Of a stretch of 10,353 nt of DNA, positions 1 through 5,818 are shown piece after piece (within the stretch, counting starts at the first letter, position 1; every line of letters starts with the position of its first letter). The DNA is from Lachnospiraceae bacterium UBA2860 (GTDB lineage Bacteria; Bacillota; Clostridia; Lachnospirales; Lachnospiraceae), in NCBI GenBank assembly GCA_002350625.1, contig DEFE01000049.1, positions 344 through 10,696 of the forward strand. The letters run 5' to 3'. The position numbers and the translations under genes were made by a program. A model generated the notes under the pieces. The model saw nothing but the letters and a program-made list of their open reading frames with translations. It made no database searches and was not told where the DNA came from.

Positions 1-275
1 GTATCACGCTGCTGCAGCTTGCTCTTGCCAATTTGCTTCCGCTGATCTTTGACGGCGTTACGGCCAAACTGCCCCCGGTTATACGACCGGTATTTCAACC
101 GGGCACGCTTATTAACGGGCCTTCCCCATATGTGGTTGACGGTGTTGTAACCTGGGGATACGTGCTCCCATTTTTCCTGTCAAATTTTATTGTCAATATC
201 TACTGCTATTTCATACGCCGCTCAAAAGAGAACAAAAAGACGGAAGCAATGCGCGGCGGACGTAAAGAGCTTTGA
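1..275 (+). CDS. C-terminal part of a polytopic membrane protein (possibly GtrA-like)
   Basis: The reading frame is open from the first bases of the window (frame beginning at base 3) to TGA at 273-275, so the real start lies outside the window. About 90 residues are visible. They begin with a hydrophobic stretch (ITLLQLALANLLPLIF), continue with a loop rich in Pro and Val, and then a second membrane segment (GYVLPFFLSNFIVNIYCYFI). The end is a short, strongly basic cytoplasmic tail (RRSKENKK...RGGRKEL). The pattern of a final helix with the SNFIVNIYCYF type of sequence followed by basic residues reminds me of GtrA-like flippase/integral membrane proteins of clostridia, but this is weak and the protein could be any small polytopic membrane protein. 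Base composition is more A+T rich than most of the window. Confidence 0.55.
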   Translation, partial: ITLLQLALANLLPLIFDGVTAKLPPVIRPVFQPGTLINGPSPYVVDGVVTWGYVLPFFLSNFIVNIYCYFIRRSKENKKTEAMRGGRKEL

Positions 276-284
276 AGCGCACTC

Positions 285-312
285 TTGATTTATCCCGGAA
301 ATGGAATATAAT
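285..312 (+). promoter_or_regulatory. sigma-70 type promoter for the 67-codon gene
   Basis: The -35 element TTGATT (285-290) and a perfect -10 TATAAT (307-312) are separated by 16 bp. They lie just after the stop of the upstream membrane-protein gene. Transcription would start near 319, giving a leader of about 75 nt before the ATG at 394. Confidence 0.6.
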
Positions 313-318
313 ATAGGC

Positions 319-393
319 GGAAGTTAAGAGTATCTAACTATACGGATCAGGTCGAGATCCGGCTCCTGAAGGAGAAAGGGGCAAAAGCAATAT
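319..393 (+). promoter_or_regulatory. structured 5' leader with short hairpins, one covering the SD
   Basis: The inferred leader carries three short inverted repeats in a row. The first is GTTA/TAAC around 324-339. The second is GGATC/GATCC around 345-361. The third is CTCC (363-366), TGAA, GGAG (371-374), which would pair the Shine-Dalgarno-like GGAG with its own complement. A second purine run, AAAGGGG, follows at 375-381. I do not recognise a known riboswitch here. The stems are only 4-5 bp, so the structure is tentative. Confidence 0.25.
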
Positions 394-597
394 ATGGAGA
401 ATGGACCGATGACTCGCCATATGACGATTGAACAGCTTCCTTATGGAGAATCGATCAAAAGCTGGCTGAAAGACCGTTACGGAGATACTGAGGCAAATCA
501 GATCTGGGAACAGACACAGGAGAACTACCGGAACTATCTCCGGGATCTGCCGGACCAGCCGCCGGTTTCCGAATTTGCTGTTTGCGGTCATCTATGA
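394..597 (+). CDS. small hypothetical protein, probably a truncated gene
   Basis: This is a 67-residue soluble, acidic to neutral protein starting at ATG 394 with AAGGAG/AAAGGGG purine runs 12-20 bp upstream. An internal ATG at 409 is an alternative start. Residues 10-52 (MTIEQLPYGESIK... through YRNYLRDLPD) look helical and like the N-terminal segment of a longer enzyme. The pattern of a Tyr/Pro-rich start, then IW, then Y-x-x-YL-x-x-LP recalls the beginning of L-2-amino-thiazoline-4-carboxylic acid hydrolase-like proteins, which are much longer (roughly 150-250 residues). That family match is from memory and is weak. The last residues (EFAVCGHL) run into the converging tcdA gene: the two stop codons overlap within 6 bp (592-597). 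A good promoter and ribosome binding site suggest it is still expressed. It could be a remnant after deletion or a genuine small protein. Confidence 0.45.
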   Translation: MENGPMTRHMTIEQLPYGESIKSWLKDRYGDTEANQIWEQTQENYRNYLRDLPDQPPVSEFAVCGHL

Positions 598-1365
598 CGC
601 GCCGCGAACGCCGGTGAGATCTCTTATGATCTCCGCCGCCATGATCAGCCCCGCAGCTGCGGGGACAAAGGCGTTGCTGCCGGGAATCTGCCGCCGCGCG
701 GAGCCGCTTCGCTGCGTGCCGGGCGGACAGACGGTGTCTGTGCTTATGCTTTCGGAGGCTTCTTCATCGGCGGCCGGCGTCATGGCGGGCTCTTTGGAGT
801 ACACGACCTTGAGCGCGCGAATGCCGCGCTTTCGCAGTTCGTGCCGCATCACTTTGGCCAGCGGGCAGACGGATGTGCTGTAGATGTCCGCCACGGTGAG
901 GGCGGTGGGATCCATCTTGTTCCCGGCGCCCATGCAGCTGATGATGGGCACGCCTGCTTCTTCAGCCTGCATGACGAGACCGATCTTTCCCGTCACGGTG
1001 TCGATCGCGTCCACGACATAATCGTAGACGGAGAAGTCGAACTGAGACGCCGTTTCCGGCGTGTAAAAGGTTTTGTACGTGGTGACGGCAGTGTCGGGAG
1101 AGATGTCCGCAATGCGCTCTTTAGCCACATCTACTTTATATGCCCCGATGGTTTTTCTCGTGGCGATGATCTGCCGGTTGAGATTGGAGAGGCAGACTTT
1201 GTCGTCGTCGATCAGATCGAGCGCACCGACGCCGCTCCGCGCGAGCGCCTCAACCGTATACCCGCCGACGCCGCCGATGCCGAAGACGGCGACGCGCGAG
1301 GCGCGCAGCTTTTCCATGCCGTCTGCGCCGATCAGCAATTGTGTTCTCGAAAATTGATTCAACAT
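592..1365 (-). CDS. tcdA: tRNA threonylcarbamoyladenosine dehydratase TcdA
   Basis: This is a 257-residue E1-like (ThiF/MoeB/HesA superfamily) enzyme. TcdA (formerly CsdL/YgdL) uses ATP to dehydrate t6A37 in ANN-decoding tRNAs to cyclic t6A. The sequence starts with the family hallmark FSRTQLLIGADGMEKL and carries the nucleotide-binding loop GIGGVGG at residues 29-35. It then has the acidic/Arg segment DDDKVCLSNLNRQ (53-65) and the catalytic-region motif DAIDTV (119-124), and ends with a conserved hydrophobic tail (GSNAFVPAAAGLIMAAEIIRDL). The length is normal. The linker at about residues 196-225 is longer and more Ser/Thr-rich than I expect for the family and contains an extra Cys. Its ATG at 1363-1365 overlaps the end of larE by 7 bp, with the ribosome binding site AAGGAG (1375-1380) inside larE, so the two are translationally linked. 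I see no terminator after it. Confidence 0.9.
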   Translation of the reverse strand: MLNQFSRTQLLIGADGMEKLRASRVAVFGIGGVGGYTVEALARSGVGALDLIDDDKVCLSNLNRQIIATRKTIGAYKVDVAKERIADISPDTAVTTYKTFYTPETASQFDFSVYDYVVDAIDTVTGKIGLVMQAEEAGVPIISCMGAGNKMDPTALTVADIYSTSVCPLAKVMRHELRKRGIRALKVVYSKEPAMTPAADEEASESISTDTVCPPGTQRSGSARRQIPGSNAFVPAAAGLIMAAEIIRDLTGVRGAS

Positions 1366-2207
1366 GGGACGCCGCTCCTTGTTCCTTCTGACGTATCGGG
1401 AGACAGAACTTCGTTCATGCTCCCTGTCCGGTATCCCTGAAGATCCATGGTGACATAGGTGAAGCCTAGCGCTTTGAGACGCGTACAGATCGTGCTGCGC
1501 ACAGTCTCGTCGAGAAGCTTTTCAAACGCGGAGGGGAGCACTTCGATCCTCGCCATCATGCCGTGGATGCGGACGCGCAGCTGCGTAAACCCGAGGTCAA
1601 TGAGCAGCTGTTCTGCCTGTCCGACCATCCGGAGCTTCTCCTCACTGATCGGTTCTCCGTAGACGAAGCGGGAAGCCAGGCAGGCGAAGGAAGGCTTATC
1701 CCAGGTGGGAAGTCCCTGTTCTTTGGAAAGCGCGCGGATCTCTGCTTTTGCCAGTCCCGCCGCCCGAAGCGGACTTTTGATGCCGAGCTCGCTGATCGCC
1801 TGAAGCCCCGGGCGATAATCCCCGAGATCATCCACATTGGAGCCTTCTGCCACAAAGGCAATTCCGTTCTCCTCCGCCACTTTCAAAATGTCACTGAACA
1901 GCGCTTTCTTGCAGAGATAACAGCGGTTCTTCGGATTTTCACGGAAACCGGGAACGGAGAGCTCGTCCGACGCGACAATGATCTGCCGAATTCCCTCCCG
2001 CGCGCAGAAATCGCGCGCTTCCTTGTGCTCCCGCTCGGGAAAAGAGGCGGATGTCAAGGTGACGGCAATTACGTTGTCCTTCAGTACCCGGTGGGCCGTA
2101 TGGAGCAGAAATGTCGAATCCACACCGGAAGAGAAGGCGACGGCCACGGAGCCGAGGCCGCGCAGCGTATCCTCCAGAGCTTGCTGCTTCTCGTGCAAAG
2201 CATCCAT
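1359..2207 (-). CDS. larE: LarE-type ATP-dependent sacrificial sulfur transferase
   Basis: This is a 282-residue PP-loop protein. LarE adenylates and sulfurates the nicotinic-acid-derived precursor of the nickel-pincer cofactor of lactate racemase, giving up its own cysteine sulfur. The PP-loop SSGVDST is at residues 26-32. The sequence PSFACLASR places a cysteine at position 176, the same number as the sacrificial Cys176 of Lactobacillus plantarum LarE. A CYLCK motif gives Cys96 and Cys99. With Cys176 these could form the three-cysteine set through which some LarE proteins bind a [4Fe-4S] cluster, but that is inference. The start is ATG 2205-2207 with AGGAGAG at 2214-2220, 6-7 bp upstream. 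It lies 64 bp after rrf2 and overlaps tcdA. Partner genes larB, larC and larA are not in this window, so the substrate in this organism is not proven. Confidence 0.85.
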   Translation of the reverse strand: MDALHEKQQALEDTLRGLGSVAVAFSSGVDSTFLLHTAHRVLKDNVIAVTLTSASFPEREHKEARDFCAREGIRQIIVASDELSVPGFRENPKNRCYLCKKALFSDILKVAEENGIAFVAEGSNVDDLGDYRPGLQAISELGIKSPLRAAGLAKAEIRALSKEQGLPTWDKPSFACLASRFVYGEPISEEKLRMVGQAEQLLIDLGFTQLRVRIHGMMARIEVLPSAFEKLLDETVRSTICTRLKALGFTYVTMDLQGYRTGSMNEVLSPDTSEGTRSGVPC

Positions 2208-2224
2208 GCTTATCTCTCCTTAAA

Positions 2225-2265
2225 TGATATCGTGCGTAACTACCCGCAGCTGATATCACGGGTAT
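2225..2265 (-). promoter_or_regulatory. interlocking inverted repeats upstream of larE SD (candidate operator or RNA element)
   Basis: Two perfect inverted repeats interlock. TACCCG (2241-2246) pairs with CGGGTA (2259-2264). TGATATC (2225-2231) pairs with GATATCA (2252-2258). In the larE-strand RNA the order of arms is A, B, A', B', the topology of an H-type pseudoknot. The last arm ends 4 nt before the larE ribosome binding site. As DNA, the block ATACCCGTGATAT (2253-2265) resembles one at the rrf2 promoter. Either an RNA switch or a protein-binding site is possible. Confidence 0.35.
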
Positions 2266-2271
2266 CTCTTC

Positions 2272-2709
2272 TCAGATAATATAATCGTTGGCGTAGCGCT
2301 CCCTCTGCTGGTCAAGGACGTGCTGCAGTGTGATTCCGTCGAGGTATTCGTTGATGATTTTCGCGAGCTCCTGCCAGATCGGGAGCGTGGCGCAGTCCGC
2401 GCTGCGGGCGCAATCCACCGGGATCGGGTCGACGCAGTCCACGGGGGAAAGCGAACCCTCCGTCAGGCGAAGAATCTCGCCGACGGTATACTGATCGGGG
2501 GATTTGGCGAGCATGTAGCCGCCGTGCGAGCCGCGGCTTGTGCGCAGGATATCTGACTTATTGAGAATGGGAATGATCTGTTCCAGGTATTTTTTGGAAA
2601 TACCCTGTCTTGCAGCCACTTCCTTCAAAGAAATGTATCCGTTGTTCTGATGTTCAGCCAGGTCAATCAGGAGACGCAGCGCGTAGCGTCCTTTTGTAGA
2701 GATTCTCAT
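2272..2709 (-). CDS. Rrf2-family transcriptional regulator with three cysteines (IscR/CymR type)
   Basis: This is a 145-residue winged-helix regulator with the canonical Rrf2 start (MRISTKGRYALRLLIDLA). The recognition-helix region is at residues 26-55 (ISLKEVAARQGISKKYLEQI) and the wing is at RGSHGGYMLAK. Cys92, Cys100 and Cys106 fall where IscR has Cys92, Cys98 and Cys104, so binding of a [2Fe-2S] cluster is plausible. The spacing C-x7-C-x5-C differs slightly from IscR (C-x5-C-x5-C), and Fe-S-free members such as CymR lack the triad. It is the first gene of the operon with larE and tcdA. It has a strong ribosome binding site (AAGGGGG, about 2715-2724) and its own promoter at 2739-2767. It probably regulates its own operon in response to Fe-S, sulfur or oxidative status. 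The DNA-binding role is solid, but the signal is inferred. Confidence 0.85.
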   Translation of the reverse strand: MRISTKGRYALRLLIDLAEHQNNGYISLKEVAARQGISKKYLEQIIPILNKSDILRTSRGSHGGYMLAKSPDQYTVGEILRLTEGSLSPVDCVDPIPVDCARSADCATLPIWQELAKIINEYLDGITLQHVLDQQRERYANDYII

Positions 2710-2738
2710 TATCAGGCCCCCTTTTCATAGATAGCCCA

Positions 2739-2767
2739 ATAATACTATATATATGGTGGGTATTCAA
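2739..2767 (-). promoter_or_regulatory. promoter of the rrf2-larE-tcdA operon
   Basis: On the minus strand, -35 TTGAAT (2762-2767) and -10 TATTAT (2739-2744) are separated by exactly 17 bp. The start would be near 2732, about 23 nt before the rrf2 ATG. The spacer holds the pattern ATACCCACCATAT (2751-2763) and an alternating AT tract, which would be a natural place for autoregulatory Rrf2 binding. Confidence 0.65.
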
Positions 2768-2786
2768 GCCCTCTTGTGCTGAAATC

Positions 2787-2800
2787 CCGTCAATTGACGG
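2787..2800. promoter_or_regulatory. 14-bp perfect palindrome overlapping a -35 element
   Basis: CCGTCAATTGACGG is a perfect 14-bp palindrome. Its right half contains the -35 hexamer TTGACG of the promoter for the SGNH hydrolase gene, so a dimeric protein bound here would block that promoter. It is 20 bp from the rrf2 -35, so one protein could affect both directions. Confidence 0.4.
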
Positions 2801-2822
2801 CGCGACGGCAGGATGATACGAT
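2794..2822 (+). promoter_or_regulatory. promoter of the SGNH hydrolase gene
   Basis: -35 TTGACG (2794-2799), 17-bp spacer, -10 TACGAT (2817-2822). Transcription would start near 2829, leaving a leader of about 70 nt before the ATG at 2900. This also argues against an in-frame upstream ATG at 2813, which would lie inside the promoter. Confidence 0.55.
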
Positions 2823-2899
2823 TGAGGAACAGACGGACCGATCCGAATACCGGGCGGGATGCTTACGATGAAGGACGAGGAAAGGAGAGGAAGGAAGCC

Positions 2900-3538
2900 A
2901 TGAAAAAGAGAATTTTATGCTATGGCGATTCGAACACCTGGGGCTGCAAGCCGGGTCTTGTGGGACGGTTCCCGGAGGATGCCCGCTGGACAGGTATTCT
3001 GCAGGAGCTGCTCGGGGATCAGTACGCGGTGATAGAAGAGGGACACAACGGAAGAACGACCGTCTGGGACGATCCGATCGAAAACCGCATGTCTGGCCTC
3101 ACTTACTTTTACCCTTGCGTGGAGAGCCAGTCCCCGCTTGACCTGATCATCATCGCGCTCGGCGTCAACGATCTGAAGCCGCGTTTCGGCGTAAGCCCCG
3201 GATCCATAGCCGACGGACTGAGCAGGTATTTCAAGACGCTGCAGTATGTGCCGCTGCACGGCGGCAACCCGCAGGTGCTTCTGGCTTCCCCGGCTTATAT
3301 TCATCCCGATTACGTGAAGAATCATCTCATCTACGAGATCTATGGCGAGAAGGCCCATGAGCGGTCGAAGCTTCTGGCCGCGGAATATGAGGCCGTAGCG
3401 AAGCAATACGGAGCCGGGTTCTTTGACATGGCGCGCTATGCGGAGGCGGATCCGCTCGACGGCATTCACCTGGACGCCGCCTCACACAGGCGTCTGGCGG
3501 AGGCATTTGCGGTCAAAATCCGGGAGATGATCGGCTGA
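2900..3538 (+). CDS. SGNH/GDSL-family esterase or acyltransferase (MsAcT-like)
   Basis: This is a 212-residue single-domain serine hydrolase without signal peptide, so it is cytoplasmic. The start MKKRILCYGDSNTWG carries block I with the nucleophile Ser11. The oxyanion-hole blocks are EEGHNGRTT (46-54) and GVND (88-91, Asn90). The catalytic pair is in DGIHLD, giving Asp187 and His190. The overall sequence, including RWTGILQELL, RTT-x-x-DDP and PLDLIIIALGVND, closely follows the Mycobacterium smegmatis arylesterase/acyltransferase (MsAcT), so hydrolysis or transfer of short acyl esters is likely. The natural substrate is unknown. I chose ATG 2900 because AAAGGAGAGGAAGG precedes it and because the enzyme family begins just before GDS. 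It stands alone between the rrf2 operon (divergent) and the aldo/keto reductase (convergent, 7 bp between stop codons, no visible terminator). Confidence 0.85.
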   Translation: MKKRILCYGDSNTWGCKPGLVGRFPEDARWTGILQELLGDQYAVIEEGHNGRTTVWDDPIENRMSGLTYFYPCVESQSPLDLIIIALGVNDLKPRFGVSPGSIADGLSRYFKTLQYVPLHGGNPQVLLASPAYIHPDYVKNHLIYEIYGEKAHERSKLLAAEYEAVAKQYGAGFFDMARYAEADPLDGIHLDAASHRRLAEAFAVKIREMIG

Positions 3539-3545
3539 AGAAGAC

Positions 3546-4586
3546 TCAGACAGTCACCTCGCCGGCGAGAACCTTCTTGTAGTCCTCGTAGTTTTTGGCG
3601 AGAAGCTCCGGCGTGTTCAGTTCATAGGGACAGCGCGAAGCGCAGCGCCCGCAGTGGATGCAGCTTTCGATTTTTTTCATCTCCTCCTGCCAGTGCGGCG
3701 TCGTCCAGGCTTTGGAGGGGGCGCGGCGCAGCATGAGGGACATGCGGGCACAGTTGTTGATGGCGATGCCCTGAGGACAGGGCATGCAGTAACCGCAGCC
3801 GCGGCAGAATTCGCCGGACAGCTCCTTGACCTCGCGCGCAATAAAGCTGCGGATGTCATCGGTCATCTCCGGCGTGTTGTCCATATAGGAGAGCCACTCC
3901 TCAAGTTCGCTCATCTTCTGGATGCCCCAGATCGGCAGGACGTTGTCGAAGGTGGCCATATAGGCCATGATGGCTTCCGAACGGGTGATGAGGCCGCCGG
4001 CGAGTCCCTTCATCGCGATGAAGCCGACATTTTCTCTGCGGCACGCTTCGACAAGCGCGAGCTCCTTGTCGGAGGAGAGGTAGCTGAAGGGAAACTGCAT
4101 GGTGTCATAAAGACCGGATTCCACGGCTTCCATCGCCACGCGGATCTTGTGTGAGGTGATCGAAATGTGGCGGATTTTTCCCGCCTCCTTCGCCGCAAGC
4201 AGGCACTCATAGATTCCGGTGCCGTCGCCGGGCGCATAGCACTGATCCGCGCAGTGCAGCTGATAGACGTCCAGATAATCCGTCTTAAGGAGCGTGAGAG
4301 AGGTGTCCAGATCCTTCCGGATACCGTCCGGCGTCTTGGCCATGGTCTTCGAGGCGATGTACACGTCTTCGCGGTGATTCCTGAAGAGATCGCCGCCGAA
4401 AGCGGCGCCGATTTTTTCCTCACTGTCGGAGTAGGCGCGCGCCGTGTCGAAGTAGCGCATGCCGCCTTCGTAGGCTCTGCGCAGGATGGCGACGGCATCC
4501 TCCTTGGAAATGCGCTGAATGGGGAGCGCGCCGAATGCGTTCTGCGGGACGGTGATACCGGTGCGGCCGAGCGTGATTTTCTTCAT
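3546..4586 (-). CDS. aldo/keto reductase with C-terminal [4Fe-4S] ferredoxin-type domain
   Basis: This is a 346-residue oxidoreductase. Residues 1-255 form the aldo/keto reductase TIM barrel with the catalytic tetrad Asp47 (YFDTARAY), Tyr52, Lys80 (IASK) and His111 (YQLHCAD). The C-terminal part has two cysteine clusters: C261-x2-C264-x2-C267-x2-C270-P and C309-x2-C312-x2-C315-x3-C319-P. The second is a classic [4Fe-4S] ferredoxin motif, while the first has a shorter last spacing (x2). Such fusions are frequent in strict anaerobes and suggest that electrons come from or go to ferredoxin in addition to, or in place of, NAD(P)H. The physiological substrate is unknown. The start is ATG 4584-4586 with AGGAGG 8 bp upstream. 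It is transcribed alone, divergent from the S66 peptidase and convergent with the SGNH hydrolase. Confidence 0.88.
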   Translation of the reverse strand: MKKITLGRTGITVPQNAFGALPIQRISKEDAVAILRRAYEGGMRYFDTARAYSDSEEKIGAAFGGDLFRNHREDVYIASKTMAKTPDGIRKDLDTSLTLLKTDYLDVYQLHCADQCYAPGDGTGIYECLLAAKEAGKIRHISITSHKIRVAMEAVESGLYDTMQFPFSYLSSDKELALVEACRRENVGFIAMKGLAGGLITRSEAIMAYMATFDNVLPIWGIQKMSELEEWLSYMDNTPEMTDDIRSFIAREVKELSGEFCRGCGYCMPCPQGIAINNCARMSLMLRRAPSKAWTTPHWQEEMKKIESCIHCGRCASRCPYELNTPELLAKNYEDYKKVLAGEVTV

Positions 4587-4606
4587 AAATGGCTCCTCCT
4601 TTAATG

Positions 4607-4625
4607 ATCTGCAGATATTTTAGCA
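4607..4625 (-). promoter_or_regulatory. possible extended -10 promoter of the aldo/keto reductase gene, with start-site palindrome
   Basis: On the minus strand TGC-TAAAAT (4617-4625) fits an extended -10 element. No good -35 is visible in the very G+C-rich DNA upstream. A 10-bp palindrome ATCTGCAGAT (4607-4616) would sit at the predicted start site. This is the only promoter-like signal in the divergent gap 4587-4705. I could not find a convincing one for the rightward gene. Confidence 0.3.
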
Positions 4626-4705
4626 TAGATGGCGCGGGCGCGCGAGAGGCATGCGGCCGGCGCGCATAAAAGCCTGTGAAATATAAAGAAAGAGGGTGTG
4701 AAGAC

Positions 4706-5761
4706 GTGAGAATTCCTGACTTTTTGAAAAAGGGAGATACGATCGGCATCGTGGCGCCGTCCTTCGGCGCCGTCATAGAGCCGTATGCCGCGAGACTTGC
4801 GGCCGCGATTAGGAAATTTGAGGACCGGGGCTACCGCGTGGTGTGCGCGGACAGCGTCTATAAGAGCGACGGACTGGGCATCAGCACGGACCCGGCATCG
4901 GCTGCGGCCGACCTCATGGACTTTTATCTGGATGACAGCATAGACGCGCTCATCTCGGCGGGCGGCGGGGAGCTCATGAACGAGACAATTTCTCACGTCG
5001 ATTTTAAAAAGCTTGCCGCAGCGAAGCCGAAATGGTACATGGGTTATTCCGACAACACCAATTTCATCTTTCCCATGGCTGTGCTCGCCGGCGTGCCGGG
5101 CATCTACGGCCCCTGCGCCACCGGCTTCGGGAAGGTCTGGGAACAGACGGAAAATGACGCCTTCATGCTGCTCGAGGGCAGGGGACAGCTCGTGAAAGGG
5201 TACGACCTCTTTGAACTTCCCACCGCGGGCGACGACCGGAAGGATGATCCGCTCGCACCGTATGCGCTCACGGAGCCGAAGATTCTCCGAAGCTATCTGC
5301 CGGAAGGGGGAAGGCTGCAAAGCGCGGGCGGAGGAGAAGACATCTGCTTCTCGGGCACGCTGCTCGGCGGCTGCCTGGACGTCCTCGACAATCTGTCAGG
5401 AACGGAGTTTGACGCGGTGCGCGGGTTTAACGCGGCGCACGGGCCTGCCATCTGGATGCTTGAAGCCTGCGATCTGAACCCGATGTCCATCCGCAGGGCG
5501 GTGTGGGCGCTGGCCCACCGGGGCTGGTTTGACACGGCGGCAGGCTTCCTGATCGGAAGACCGCTCGCTTCCTTCCGCGAGGAGATGATGGGCGTGGACG
5601 CCTATAATGCCGTGACGGATATTCTTGCGCCCTATGGCGTGCCGGTGATCATGGACTGCGACATCGGCCACGTCTCGCCGATGATGCCGCTTGTCGTCGG
5701 AGCGCCGGCGGATGTCCGCGTCTCAGGGAACGATCTTGCCGTTAACTTCAACCTCAAATAG
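4706..5761 (+). CDS. S66-family serine peptidase (LD-carboxypeptidase / MccF-like)
   Basis: This is a 351-residue cytoplasmic peptidase of family S66. Members either trim the D-Ala from tetrapeptides in murein recycling (LdcA) or cleave microcin C-type peptide-nucleotides (MccF). The N-terminus LKKGDTIGIVAPSFG is the family start. The nucleophile is Ser115 in MGYSDNTNF, and the Glu/His pair is Glu253 (MLEACDLNP) and His322 (CDIGHVSPMMPL). The long segment between Ser and Glu (about 165-215) and the overall length, nearer 350 than 300, fit the MccF-like/clostridial branch somewhat better than classical LdcA. I chose the GTG at 4706 because the purine run AGAGGG lies about 10 bp upstream. A GTG at 4676, ten codons earlier, is possible but lacks a ribosome binding site. 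It is followed by the hairpin terminator at 5819-5844. Confidence 0.85.
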   Translation: MRIPDFLKKGDTIGIVAPSFGAVIEPYAARLAAAIRKFEDRGYRVVCADSVYKSDGLGISTDPASAAADLMDFYLDDSIDALISAGGGELMNETISHVDFKKLAAAKPKWYMGYSDNTNFIFPMAVLAGVPGIYGPCATGFGKVWEQTENDAFMLLEGRGQLVKGYDLFELPTAGDDRKDDPLAPYALTEPKILRSYLPEGGRLQSAGGGEDICFSGTLLGGCLDVLDNLSGTEFDAVRGFNAAHGPAIWMLEACDLNPMSIRRAVWALAHRGWFDTAAGFLIGRPLASFREEMMGVDAYNAVTDILAPYGVPVIMDCDIGHVSPMMPLVVGAPADVRVSGNDLAVNFNLK

Positions 5762-5786
5762 GGACATCAATCGGAGAAACGTATCG

Positions 5787-5816
5787 TTGACATTTGAAAC
5801 AGAACACCGCTAGAAT
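5787..5816 (+). promoter_or_regulatory. near-consensus sigma-70 promoter for the HRDC-protein gene
   Basis: Perfect -35 TTGACA (5787-5792), 18-bp spacer, -10 TAGAAT (5811-5816). Transcription would begin about 5823, inside the hairpin at 5819-5844. The leader to the TTG start at 5929 is about 105 nt. It includes an 11-bp palindrome CCCGGTCCGGG (5873-5883) and a doubled TGCAC near 5891. Confidence 0.65.
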
Positions 5817-5818
5817 TA

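Noticed and set aside
2215..2275. THI-box-like fragment (CTGAGA ... ATACCCGT on the minus strand) suggesting a TPP riboswitch before larE
   Set aside because: The downstream conserved part (CCTGATC, GGATAATGCC, GCGTAGGGA type segments) and the upstream GGGGTGC arm are missing, and the genes are not thiamine genes.
2813..2899. N-terminal extension of the SGNH hydrolase from the ATG at 2813
   Set aside because: That ATG lies within the -35/-10 region of the promoter, has no ribosome binding site, and the family starts just before the GDS motif, as does ATG 2900.
4601..5320. A 239-codon minus-strand frame opposite the S66 peptidase gene
   Set aside because: The plus-strand protein has intact S66 motifs, while this frame shows none and would overlap the aldo/keto reductase control region.
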